From a virus, in the IMG/VR virus record IMGVR_UViG_3300036945_000184, positions 1-23,051 of that record: a stretch of DNA of 23,051 bases. One strand, given 5' to 3'. Of this stretch, positions 12,079 through 18,922 are shown piece after piece (the first letter of the stretch is position 1; every line of letters begins with the position of its first letter). The position numbers and the translations under genes were made by a program. The notes beneath the pieces were generated by a model. It was not told the origin of the DNA. It saw nothing but the letters and a program-made list of their open reading frames with translations, and did not search any database.

Positions 12079-12491
12079 AAGTTACTCTACACAACGCCCA
12101 ACAAGGGCACACTGTCCTGAAGGATGTTTGGCAAAAGGCCAAGCCTTACTTGCTGGCTGGTAACAAATTGGTGCTGACGATTGAACAAGAAAAGCGCAGC
12201 CAAGAACAGAACGCTTTGTTGTGGTCTGTGCTGACAGACTTATCAAAACAAGTGATGTGGTATGGCGAAAAGCTGACCAAAGAAGAATACAAAGACTTGC
12301 TGACTGCTGGCCTGAAAAAGCAACGGGCAATTCCCGGAATAGATGGTGGGTTTGTTGTTCTTGGAACGTCAACCAGCAAGATGACAAAGCAAGAGATGAC
12401 AGACCTGATAACGCTTGCTCACTCTTTTGGTGACGAGCGTGAAGTTAAGTGGTCGCCTACAAGCATTGGTGAGTTTCATGACGAAGGATGA
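12075..12491 (+). CDS. ninB: NinB-type recombination protein
   Basis: It begins at GTG 12075 in a GTGA overlap with the nuclease stop. The 138-residue protein shows family elements RSQEQNALLWSVLTDLSKQV, then LTKEEYKDLLTAGL, PGIDGGFVVLGTSTSKMTKQ and a terminal acidic segment. NinB (Orf of lambda) binds single-stranded DNA and helps load recombinases in place of RecFOR. Here it lies between a resolvase-like nuclease and a RecA-dependent-type nuclease, all coupled by overlaps. Confidence 0.9.
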   Translation: MKVTLHNAQQGHTVLKDVWQKAKPYLLAGNKLVLTIEQEKRSQEQNALLWSVLTDLSKQVMWYGEKLTKEEYKDLLTAGLKKQRAIPGIDGGFVVLGTSTSKMTKQEMTDLITLAHSFGDEREVKWSPTSIGEFHDEG

Positions 12492-12771
12492 GAAGGCGCA
12501 CAAGAACGCAGTTGCTGAGTTAGGTTGCGCTCTTTGCCATCACTTGCATGGCGAACACGATCCAGCGCCAGTAGAGCTTCACCACCTAAGAGCAGGGGGA
12601 TGGGGAAAAGGCGACTACAAAACACTGATACCGCTTTGCGTTGAACACCACCGGGGCAATACAGGCTTTCACGGGCTTGGAAGCAAGGGTTTTGTCAAGC
12701 ACTACGGCATTACTCAGCAAGAGCTTTTGGATTGGACACTTCTAAGGGTTTCTACCAATACACAAAGCTGA
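12478..12771 (+). CDS. RecA-dependent-type (Ref-like) HNH nuclease
   Basis: The start is ATG 12478 (GGTGA a few bases upstream), overlapping NinB by 14 bases. The 97-residue protein has Cys17 and Cys20 (LGCALC), His35-His36 (VELHHLRAG), and IPLCVEHHRG with Cys54, His57 and His58, as in the RecA_dep_nuc family (phage P1 Ref). Such nucleases cut DNA in the presence of RecA filaments. The family member is short, and the P1 protein's extra N-terminus is absent. Confidence 0.85.
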   Translation: MTKDEKAHKNAVAELGCALCHHLHGEHDPAPVELHHLRAGGWGKGDYKTLIPLCVEHHRGNTGFHGLGSKGFVKHYGITQQELLDWTLLRVSTNTQS

Positions 12772-12813
12772 TTTGCCCGATCACAATTGAGGCTCATTAA
12801 CCAAGGAATGTTT

Positions 12814-13032
12814 ATGCACGATGCAACTGAATTTGAATACGACACAACACTAAACGGCGGTGTTGTCACTGTTGTTTTGAGAATTGATGAATCATGTGAT
12901 GAGGATGGTGTTTACTTCATCAGGTCACTCAAGGGGGTGTATTTTGATTGCGGTGATGTCACAAGCATTTTGTCAGAGCAACAGCTTTCCGAGTTGGAAA
13001 TGGAAGCTGATTCTGCTTGGCGCGGCGAATAA
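12814..13032 (+). CDS. Hypothetical acidic protein (72 aa)
   Basis: The start is set at ATG 12814 because AAGGA at 12803-12807 stands 6 bases before it; an ATG at 12808 and a TTG at 12787 lie in frame upstream. The product begins MHDATEFEYDTTLNGG and is rich in Asp and Glu (SCDEDGVYF, then ELEMEADSAW). Mixed beta then helical character. No family recognised. Confidence 0.55.
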   Translation: MHDATEFEYDTTLNGGVVTVVLRIDESCDEDGVYFIRSLKGVYFDCGDVTSILSEQQLSELEMEADSAWRGE

Positions 13033-13041
13033 GGAGTTGAC

Positions 13042-13344
13042 ATGAGAGACACGATAGATATGGCCCGTGAAGCTGGGCTTGTTTACCTTAGCAATGGACT
13101 TTGGTGGATGGATGCTGGTGAAGCCGGGTATGAACTCAAGACCTTTGAAGCCCTTGTTCGTGCTGATGAGCGTGACCGTGCCATGCGTGAAAACGCTTAT
13201 GTGCAAGCCGAAAGAGAGGCGTGTGCAAAGTTGTGTGACAAAGGCGTTGATACGGAGCACCCAACTGTTAAAGGGCATATTATGAAAGATTTTGGACGTT
13301 CGTCATTGTTGGCTAAAGCCATCCGAGCAAGGGGAAACACATGA
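13042..13344 (+). CDS. Phage protein with EREaCAKL and IRARG motifs (100 aa)
   Basis: AGGAG lies a few bases before ATG 13042. The protein begins MRDTIDMAREAGLVYLSNGL and WWMDAGEAGYELKTFEALV, then AEREACAKLCDKG and a terminal AIRARGNT. Its C-terminal half is paralogous to the one at 9494-9712, with different N-termini. The last codons form the AAGGGG site of the following gene, and the 15-base stretch coding this end is identical in both genes. Function is unknown. Confidence 0.65.
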   Translation: MRDTIDMAREAGLVYLSNGLWWMDAGEAGYELKTFEALVRADERDRAMRENAYVQAEREACAKLCDKGVDTEHPTVKGHIMKDFGRSSLLAKAIRARGNT

Positions 13345-13829
13345 AAGACGAAGCACTGAAGCTGGCGCTGGAGGCGTTGAAGCAATACACCAATGTTGTC
13401 ACGTCTGTAAATGACCCTAACAGTTGGGAAACCGTGGGTGATGGCGGCAAGCCAGCCCGTGATGCCATCACCGCCATCAAGCAAGCCCTTGCAGCACCTG
13501 TGCAGGAGCCTGTGGCGTACATACACAGGCAAGGCAATCACTACGAAGTCTCAGAGCGTTTTTTGTCTGACGATGAGAAGTCTCGCGGCTGGACAGAGGA
13601 ACCCCTCTACACATTTCCACCAGCACAGCAGGAGTCGTCAGAGTGGCAAAAGATTGAGTGCCCGATTTGCGGTGACATGGCAATTGCAACAGACATACCA
13701 CCAGCACAGCGGAAATGGTTTGGGCTGACGGATGAGGAGATAGCTATGGCTTGGCCTTATGAATTAGGACAATTAGAGAAACAATTTGCCCTTAACTTAG
13801 AAGCCAAGTTACGGAGCAAGAACACGTGA
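13341..13829 (+). CDS. Hypothetical phage protein with CPICGD cluster (162 aa)
   Basis: The start overlaps the previous stop as ATGA. It opens MKDEALKLALEALKQY and DAITAIKQALAAPVQEPVAY, a stretch shared by many phage hypothetical proteins. The C-terminal half has IECPICGDMAIATD, half of a metal site, then a helical end. It may be built from small modular units. Role unknown. Confidence 0.62.
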   Translation: MKDEALKLALEALKQYTNVVTSVNDPNSWETVGDGGKPARDAITAIKQALAAPVQEPVAYIHRQGNHYEVSERFLSDDEKSRGWTEEPLYTFPPAQQESSEWQKIECPICGDMAIATDIPPAQRKWFGLTDEEIAMAWPYELGQLEKQFALNLEAKLRSKNT

Positions 13830-14332
13830 GAAAGAAAAGCAAATACAAACCTAAACCAGTTATGGTTGACACTGTTAGCTGGGTGCTGGCCGGACTAAAG
13901 CCAATATCAAGTGCTGGTGATGCTGTTGTCGTTCTGAAGGCCAAGAACCACTCAGCACTTACAGAGGTTGTCCAAGGCCGTGGGAACAGGGATCAGATTG
14001 ATGTGCTGATTCATGCTCTAAACGTCTGTGAAGCATTTGCAAGGCATGGCAAGGGCAAGGACTGGTTGCCAGAGATTACAGAGGCGCAAGATGCCTTGTA
14101 TGACATGGCAAAGCGTGGCGTTGAGAATGAACGGTTTATATTCCGTGGGCCAGAGATGCAAGCCGTAAATCTTGCAATGGATGTTCATGATGTTCAGCTA
14201 GAGCAAAGCACCGTCCAAGAGCTGGAAAAGATGACCGCTTTTGTTGTGAAGCAGATCATCTTAAAGAAGGCAAGACCGATTGTTAGTACGATAGAACGTC
14301 AAAGTATGCCAGAGCAAATGCTGCTAACGTGA
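13826..14332 (+). CDS. Conserved phage hypothetical protein (168 aa)
   Basis: It begins at GTG 13826 in a GTGA overlap. It starts MRKKSKYKPKPVMVDTVSW, then GRGNRDQIDVLIHALNVCEA, LPEITEAQDALYDMAKRG and RFIFRGPEMQAVNLAMDVHD. I recall similar proteins near the end of early operons in Burkholderiales phages, always without an assigned function. Mostly helical. Its last 50 bases overlap a convergent minus-strand mini-gene (14283-14381). Confidence 0.68.
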   Translation: MRKKSKYKPKPVMVDTVSWVLAGLKPISSAGDAVVVLKAKNHSALTEVVQGRGNRDQIDVLIHALNVCEAFARHGKGKDWLPEITEAQDALYDMAKRGVENERFIFRGPEMQAVNLAMDVHDVQLEQSTVQELEKMTAFVVKQIILKKARPIVSTIERQSMPEQMLLT

Positions 14333-14381
14333 GGCCAAGACCGATTGCCAAGGTAATGTCTGCGATTGTTTCTTTGTTCAT
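14283..14381 (-). CDS. Tiny membrane protein (32 aa), antisense overlap
   Basis: A 32-residue frame with AAGGAAT before ATG 14381 begins MNKETIADITLAIGLGL and continues TLAAFALAYFDV, one clear transmembrane helix. Its 3-prime half overlaps the end of the rightward gene on the other strand by 50 bases, so both strands code there. The well-placed ribosome binding site, matching other leftward genes, supports it. Function is unknown. Confidence 0.5.
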   Translation of the reverse strand: MNKETIADITLAIGLGLTLAAFALAYFDVLSY

Positions 14382-14396
14382 GATGATTCCTTAAAT

Positions 14397-14410
14397 GGGG
14401 CAACCGCCCC
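14397..14410. terminator. Short GC hairpin between mini-genes
   Basis: GGGGC-AACC-GCCCC gives a 5-bp, GC-rich stem just upstream of the 32-aa gene. On the minus strand it is followed by ATTT rather than a clean T-run, so it would be a weak terminator or attenuator between the two leftward mini-genes. Confidence 0.3.
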
Positions 14411-14416
14411 GTTGGT

Positions 14417-14641
14417 TTAAATTGCTTTTGCCACCCACACTGTGGTCTTTCCATTGGCCCAGAACTGGTCTTTGTGTTCTTCCCACTTGGAACCAACATC
14501 GTCCTTTGGTGGCTTGTGACCTGCTGCCACATAGATGTCGCCGATGGCATAGATTGGTCTGGTTGTTTTGGTTGGCTGGTAACGGTAATCGCCAAGATCG
14601 GCAATATCAAGTCCAAGCGTTGCTGCAATGATGTGTTTCAT
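14417..14641 (-). CDS. Hypothetical protein (74 aa), leftward
   Basis: An AAGGAAT site lies before ATG 14641, as at other leftward genes. The product begins MKHIIAATLGLDIADLGDYR and has IYAIGDIYVAAGHKPPKDD, then KWEEHKDQFWANGKTTVW. A small alpha-beta fold seems likely; no family recognised. It is the first gene of a short leftward unit transcribed from the divergent region holding operator copy 2. Confidence 0.6.
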   Translation of the reverse strand: MKHIIAATLGLDIADLGDYRYQPTKTTRPIYAIGDIYVAAGHKPPKDDVGSKWEEHKDQFWANGKTTVWVAKAI

Positions 14642-14774
14642 GTTGATTCCTTAGTTGCGTTGTTGATGGCTTAATTATCTACTTGTCCACAAAAAATTCT
14701 ATTAGGACAAACCCTAATACACAACTCGCCAAAAGTGTGCTAGTGTTGTAAAATATGGTGAACTGGAGAACACT
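14642..14774. promoter_or_regulatory. Divergent promoter region before the late block
   Basis: This 133-bp gap separates the leftward mini-genes from the rightward packaging block. It holds operator copy 2 (14700-14719). On the minus strand, TAGAAT (14701-14696) is a good -10; 17 bases upstream TTGTGT (14724-14719) is a weak -35, with the palindrome in the spacer, where a bound repressor would block polymerase. For the rightward genes, TAAAAT (14749-14754) is a possible -10 with no clear -35. Confidence 0.5.
14700..14719. promoter_or_regulatory. Palindromic operator candidate, copy 2
   Basis: TATTAGGACAAACCCTAATA has perfect 7-base arms (TATTAGG/CCTAATA) around ACAAAC. It matches copy 1 at 7766-7785 in 19 of 20 bases. 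It overlaps the spacer of the leftward promoter candidate. Confidence 0.6.
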
Positions 14775-15134
14775 ATGGGTGGCTTGCTTGGTACAGAGCT
14801 TGAAATCTCAATTGAGATTGAAGAAGCTGAAGAATCAAAATTTGATGAGGCTGAGAACGCCAAGACCATCAAATACATGGAAGAAGCGCAGATGTACGGG
14901 CCGAAAGACCCGAGCAAGCCTTCTGGCGATTTCTGGCGTGACCTTGCCAACTACTGGCGCATTGCTCCAGATCAGGCCAAGCGCAAGCTGTGTTCTAACT
15001 GCGAATACGGCGATGTAAGCCCCGAAACCAAAGAGATGTACGGTGACGAGGCTGTCTACTGCAAGAAGTTTGAATTTGCTTGCAGCGAGAACAAGACTTG
15101 CAAGCGTTGGGGAGCCAATCATGGGAACGACTAA
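14775..15134 (+). CDS. Cysteine-rich phage protein (119 aa)
   Basis: First gene of the rightward packaging block, with GGAG about 8 bases before the ATG. An acidic N-terminus (ELEISIEIEEAEESKFDEAE) leads to a Cys cluster: KLCSNCEYGDV, then VYCKKFEFACSENKTCKRW. The five Cys, with the xCxNC...CKKFxFxC...TCxxW pattern, suggest a metal-binding fold known in hypothetical phage proteins near packaging genes. Function is unknown. Confidence 0.68.
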   Translation: MGGLLGTELEISIEIEEAEESKFDEAENAKTIKYMEEAQMYGPKDPSKPSGDFWRDLANYWRIAPDQAKRKLCSNCEYGDVSPETKEMYGDEAVYCKKFEFACSENKTCKRWGANHGND

Positions 15135-15255
15135 TCAAAAGCCAATGTCTTCTAAAGAAGCCAAAAAGCTGGCTGAACAAGCCCGTAAGCAAGCCGAGTC
15201 CAAGGGCTGGCAATCAATGGCTTACAAGTTCTCTGCTCCGAAAGGCAAGAAATGA
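15121..15255 (+). CDS. Small basic protein (44 aa)
   Basis: The start is ATG 15121 (MGTTNQKPMSSKEAKKLAEQ) with GGGGAG upstream, overlapping the previous gene by 14 bases; the longer open frame is not used. The 44-residue product is Lys- and Ala-rich and ends SAPKGKK. It is probably a helical nucleic-acid-associated peptide. No family recognised. Confidence 0.58.
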   Translation: MGTTNQKPMSSKEAKKLAEQARKQAESKGWQSMAYKFSAPKGKK

Positions 15256-15419
15256 AGATGAACAAAAAAGGCGAAGCCAAGATGGGCAAAGTCATGGGCG
15301 AGTACAAAGACAAGGAATTGCACTCTGGCAAGGGTGGCAAGGTTGTCAAAAGCCGTGACCAAGCTGTTGCTATTGCTATGAGCGAAGCCGCCAAAGCAAT
15401 GGGCCGTTACAAGAAGTGA
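15252..15419 (+). CDS. DUF6496 protein (55 aa)
   Basis: A 55-residue frame starts in an ATGA overlap with the previous gene. It contains KVMGEYKDKELHSGKGG, then KVVKSRDQAVAIAMSEAAKA, matching the DUF6496 pattern (xVMGEFxxGxLxSGxxGxxVxxxxQAIAIAxSEA). Such small basic proteins are found in phages and bacteria; function is unknown. It leads directly into the ADP-ribosyltransferase-like gene. Confidence 0.75.
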   Translation: MKMNKKGEAKMGKVMGEYKDKELHSGKGGKVVKSRDQAVAIAMSEAAKAMGRYKK

Positions 15420-15426
15420 GGCTGAC

Positions 15427-16734
15427 ATGGCTGGATTGCTTGGCGCATACTTTGGAAACCCTAACATTCAGCGTCAGGGTGCAAAAGCAAGGGCATTGGC
15501 TAAACAGCGTGATGTAAACTTGTTGGCTGATCCAAAAACCTATGCTGTTGTGCAGGGTCTGTTGGGTACGCCTCCTGACCAGTTGGGTTTTAGCGTCCTG
15601 AATCCAAAGTATCAAGAGATCAAGCAAGTTGCCGAGCCAGCCTTTTACGCTGGTTCTTTGCTTCAAGTTGCGCCAGCAACAGCGCCAGCAGTCAACAGAA
15701 TTGCCCAAGCAATCGGGCCAAAGTTGGAGCAAACGCTTCTGCCAGCATTTGAGGCGGCATACAACCGTGGCGGCTTGACCCGTGAGATGGTTGAAGCTAT
15801 GGGTAATCAGACTACAAGCCCATTGACTGTTTATCAAGGAAGTCCACATAAGTTTGCACCAACAGCAAAAAATCTTTTGGGCGAGTTTGACCCTGCAAAA
15901 ATTGGCACTGGCGAAGGCGCTCAAGCGTTTGGTTACGGCCACTATTCCGCAGAAGCAAAAAAGTTAGGTGAATACTATCGAGACATTTTGTCTGCTGATT
16001 TGGTTGACCCCGCAAAACGCACTTTGGCAAAAGCAGATGGCAATGTAAACAATGCAATTGCACTTGCCAAAACAGAGGCAGATCGTCTACGTGGTTTAAA
16101 TTTGACGCCAGAAACTGGATCGGCAAAAAGAGATCAGTTGCTTGCAAGACAAGAAAGCGCCATTGAACAACTCAACAACTATAAAAAAACTGGCGAATTT
16201 AATACTGGGTATCTTTACGAAATTGACTTGCCTGACGAGCAAATAGCAAAGATGCTTGATTGGGATAAGAAAATTGGGGATCAGCCACAAGAAGTTAAAA
16301 AGCAACTTGTTAATTTTGTTGAAGAAAATTTAGCAGATCAGTTACAGCAAGCAAAAGATTTAGCAAAAAAGTACAACGACACTTTTGATATTGAAGACTT
16401 AAATGGAAGAAACTTATATCAATGGGTAACTGAAAAAATGGGCGGCGCTCCTGATAAAGCGTCTGAAGCCTTAAAGAGTTATGGAATACCGGGTATCCGT
16501 TATTTGGATGATGCAAGTCGGACAAATTTTAAAGTTCAAAACACAGTAAAAGGCCAGCCATACGGTGAGCCAGTCTCTTTCATGACTGAACAACAAGCAA
16601 AAGACTACGCCGCTGAACAGATTGAAAAAGGCTTTGGCAGTCAAATTATTCCGGGAACATCAAACTTTGTAGTCTTCCCCGGCAATGAAGATATGCTTAC
16701 AATCCTCAAGCGCAACGGTGGATTGCTAGACTAA
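15427..16734 (+). CDS. ADP-ribosyltransferase-like (polyvalent-protein ART) protein
   Basis: The 435-residue protein has an N-terminal Ala-rich helical region (about 1-125), then an ART-like domain: VYQGSPHKF at 135-143, IGTGEGAQAFGYGHYSAEA at 159-177, YEIDLPD at 264-270, GIPGIRYLDDASR at 353-365 and NFVVFPGNEDMLTILKRNGG at 413-432. This set resembles ADP-ribosyltransferase domains of phage polyvalent proteins, which use NAD+ to modify host or partner proteins. The gene is in the packaging block, so the product may be carried in the virion and injected. Substrate unknown. Confidence 0.75.
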   Translation: MAGLLGAYFGNPNIQRQGAKARALAKQRDVNLLADPKTYAVVQGLLGTPPDQLGFSVLNPKYQEIKQVAEPAFYAGSLLQVAPATAPAVNRIAQAIGPKLEQTLLPAFEAAYNRGGLTREMVEAMGNQTTSPLTVYQGSPHKFAPTAKNLLGEFDPAKIGTGEGAQAFGYGHYSAEAKKLGEYYRDILSADLVDPAKRTLAKADGNVNNAIALAKTEADRLRGLNLTPETGSAKRDQLLARQESAIEQLNNYKKTGEFNTGYLYEIDLPDEQIAKMLDWDKKIGDQPQEVKKQLVNFVEENLADQLQQAKDLAKKYNDTFDIEDLNGRNLYQWVTEKMGGAPDKASEALKSYGIPGIRYLDDASRTNFKVQNTVKGQPYGEPVSFMTEQQAKDYAAEQIEKGFGSQIIPGTSNFVVFPGNEDMLTILKRNGGLLD

Positions 16735-16789
16735 CAACCAGCAGACAAATCTGCACTAACCTTGACCAACCTACGGGAGTCAAACCAAG

Positions 16790-17128
16790 ATGAATAAATT
16801 AGAGAGCGACAATTCCGCAAACTTAACCAACCGAGGCCGAGGAAGGCCACCGGGAAGCGTTAACAAGGCCACCAAGACGTTTAGAGAGACTGTCAGTAGG
16901 CTGCTAGAGGATAACGCTGAAAACGTCTCTAAGTGGCTTACAGAGGTTGCCGAAGGAAGCGTTGAGAAAGAATTGAAGGCAGACCCAAAAGCTGCTCTTA
17001 CTTTGCTGGCGCAGATGGCCGAATATGCCACTCCCAAACTTAACCGCACTGAAGTCACTGGTGACGGTGGTGGGCCAGTAGAGATTTCTGCCATTCAAAT
17101 CAAGCTGGTCAAGCCGAATGAATCTTGA
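16790..17128 (+). CDS. Terminase small subunit (putative)
   Basis: This 112-residue protein begins with a basic GRGRPPGSVNKATKTF segment (about 16-31), a helical DNA-binding start seen in terminase small subunits, then ALTLLAQMAEYATPKLNRTE and a VTGDGGGPVEI end. The position directly before the large terminase, with an 11-base overlap, is the main support. It would bind the packaging site and recruit the large subunit. A GGGAG upstream is rather distant from the ATG. Confidence 0.78.
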   Translation: MNKLESDNSANLTNRGRGRPPGSVNKATKTFRETVSRLLEDNAENVSKWLTEVAEGSVEKELKADPKAALTLLAQMAEYATPKLNRTEVTGDGGGPVEISAIQIKLVKPNES

Positions 17129-18368
17129 ACTGGACTTCCCTGAAAAGTTGGGATTCCTGTTTGAGCCGCACCGATACAAGATTCTTTATGGTGGCCGTGG
17201 GTCTGCCAAGTCTTGGTCGGTTGCTCGGGCATTGATCGCCATTGCTGTTCAGAAGCAAACCCGCATCCTTTGCGCCCGTGAGTTGCAGAATTCCATCTCT
17301 GACTCTGTGATTGCTCTGTTGGGTGACCAGATCAAAGCAATGGGGCTGGAGTCCTTCTTTGACGTACAGAGAACGGCCATCTATGGAAAGAACGGCTCCG
17401 AGTTCAGCTTTGCTGGCCTGAAACACAACGTAACGTCCATCAAGTCGTTTGAGGGCGTTGACATCTGTTGGATTGAAGAAGGCCAAGCCGTATCTAAGGT
17501 TTCATGGGAAACGCTGATCCCAACCATCCGTAAGCCTGACTCTGAGATTTGGGTGACATTCAACCCTGACTTGGACACTGACGAGACTTACAAGCGTTTT
17601 GTTGTAAGCCCTCCACCAAGCGCAAAGATTGCCAAGGTGAACTGGTCTGACAACCCTTGGTTTCCCAAAGTCCTAAAGGATGAACTGGAAGACCTGAAGT
17701 CCAAGAATGTGGATTCTTACCTGAACGTTTGGGAAGGCCACACACGCCAGATGCTTGACGGTGCTGTGTACGCCAACGAACTGAGGAAGGCGCAAGAAGA
17801 CAAACGCATCCGTGAACTGATTATTGACAAGTCAATCCCTGTTCAATTGTTCTTTGACCTTGGGTGGGCTGATATGACTTCTATTTGGTTCGTTCAAGCA
17901 CTTCCCGGTGGAGAAGTTAGGTTCATTGACTTCTATCAAAACTGCCAAAAAACCATCGATCATTACGTTCAGGTTATTCAAGATCGCGGGTACATCTATA
18001 AAGATTGGTGGCTACCGCATGACGCTGAACACAAAAACATGACTGGAAAATCAGTTAAAGACATCCTTGAGAGCATGGGCAAACCTGTTCGCATTACACC
18101 AAAGCTGTCAATTGCTGATGGAATCAATGCGGCTCGATTGCTAATGGATCGTTCATTTTTTGACGAAACCAAATGCGCTGATGGCTTGCAAAACCTACGT
18201 CACTATCGCTATGACGTTGATGCCAATACAAAAATGTTCAGCAACAAACCTTTGCATGACCAGCACAGCCATGCAGCAGATAGCTTCCGATATGCCGCAG
18301 TCGGATTAGATGAGAATGTGGGTGGGTGGAGTAAATCAATTAACAAACCAGCAAAGTGGATTGTCTGA
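17118..18368 (+). CDS. terL: Terminase large subunit, PBSX type
   Basis: The 416-residue packaging motor has an ATPase with Walker A GGRGSAKS at 25-32 and Walker B VDICWIEE at 114-121, followed by a TFNP coupling-type motif at 147-150. The nuclease domain has Asp247 (FFDLGWADMT) and a terminal HAADSFRYA at 385-393 containing Asp388, the RNase H-like metal sites of Terminase_3/PBSX-type enzymes. It cuts concatemers and pumps DNA into the prohead through the portal encoded downstream. Confidence 0.95.
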   Translation: MNLELDFPEKLGFLFEPHRYKILYGGRGSAKSWSVARALIAIAVQKQTRILCARELQNSISDSVIALLGDQIKAMGLESFFDVQRTAIYGKNGSEFSFAGLKHNVTSIKSFEGVDICWIEEGQAVSKVSWETLIPTIRKPDSEIWVTFNPDLDTDETYKRFVVSPPPSAKIAKVNWSDNPWFPKVLKDELEDLKSKNVDSYLNVWEGHTRQMLDGAVYANELRKAQEDKRIRELIIDKSIPVQLFFDLGWADMTSIWFVQALPGGEVRFIDFYQNCQKTIDHYVQVIQDRGYIYKDWWLPHDAEHKNMTGKSVKDILESMGKPVRITPKLSIADGINAARLLMDRSFFDETKCADGLQNLRHYRYDVDANTKMFSNKPLHDQHSHAADSFRYAAVGLDENVGGWSKSINKPAKWIV

Positions 18369-18380
18369 TAAGATTGGCCC

Positions 18381-18398
18381 AAGCGGTTGCAGCCGCTT
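18381..18398. other. Hairpin in the gap between terminase and HNH gene
   Basis: AAGCGG-TTGCAG-CCGCTT forms a 6-bp stem in the 60-base gap after the terminase gene. There is no T-run after it, so it is not a normal rho-independent terminator. It could mark the junction where the HNH gene inserted or affect mRNA stability. Confidence 0.35.
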
Positions 18399-18428
18399 AG
18401 ACCATGCCACAACGTATAGGAGTACGAA

Positions 18429-18914
18429 ATGACAGATCAGGATTTTATAGAGTTTTTGACCATCAATGTTTCTTATGATGAGCAAACTGGTTTATTTGCT
18501 TGGAAGCAAAAAAGACAAGGCGCTATTGCTGGAAAGTTTGGGAGCCTAGAGAAAACAGGCTATGTCAGGGTTAAATTGCTTAATAAAAAGCATTTGGCCC
18601 ATAGGCTTGCTTGGTTTATTGTTCACAAACAATGGCCCGATGGCCAGATTGACCACATCAACGGTAATAGATCAGACAATAGGATTGCTAATTTGAGGGT
18701 TGTAGACCAGTCTGGAAATTCTCAAAACCGCCGTGTGAAACAAAAAAACAATCAATCTGGTTATTTTGGTGTTCATGCTTCTGGCTCAAAATGGAGAGCG
18801 CAAATTCGCATTGATAAGAAGCTAAAGCATTTGGGGCTTTTTGATACGCCAGAGCTTGCAAGCATGGCTTACATTGAAGCAAAACGATCCATGCACGCAA
18901 CTTGCACAATTTAA
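18429..18914 (+). CDS. HNH homing-type endonuclease with AP2-like domain
   Basis: A 161-residue protein with an HNH_3-type core at 73-90 (QIDHINGNRSDNRIANLR) preceded by LAHRLAWFIVHKQWPDG, and an AP2-like region at about 110-152 (SGYFGVHASGSKWRAQIRI). Same length and layout as the gene at 350-835, with divergent sequence. It separates the terminase and portal genes, which are normally adjacent, as expected of a free-standing homing nuclease. GGAG lies a few bases before the ATG. Confidence 0.9.
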   Translation: MTDQDFIEFLTINVSYDEQTGLFAWKQKRQGAIAGKFGSLEKTGYVRVKLLNKKHLAHRLAWFIVHKQWPDGQIDHINGNRSDNRIANLRVVDQSGNSQNRRVKQKNNQSGYFGVHASGSKWRAQIRIDKKLKHLGLFDTPELASMAYIEAKRSMHATCTI

Positions 18915-18922
18915 GGATAGCT

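Noticed and set aside
15376-15942. 188-codon minus-strand frame opposite the ART gene
   Set aside because: Leu/Cys/Trp-rich translation typical of the reverse of Gln/Ala/Lys-rich coding sequence; no neighbours on that strand.
16742-16755. GCAGA-CAAA-TCTGC hairpin after the ART gene as terminator
   Set aside because: A 5-bp stem without T-run; chance occurrence is likely in a 55-base gap, and downstream packaging genes should be cotranscribed.
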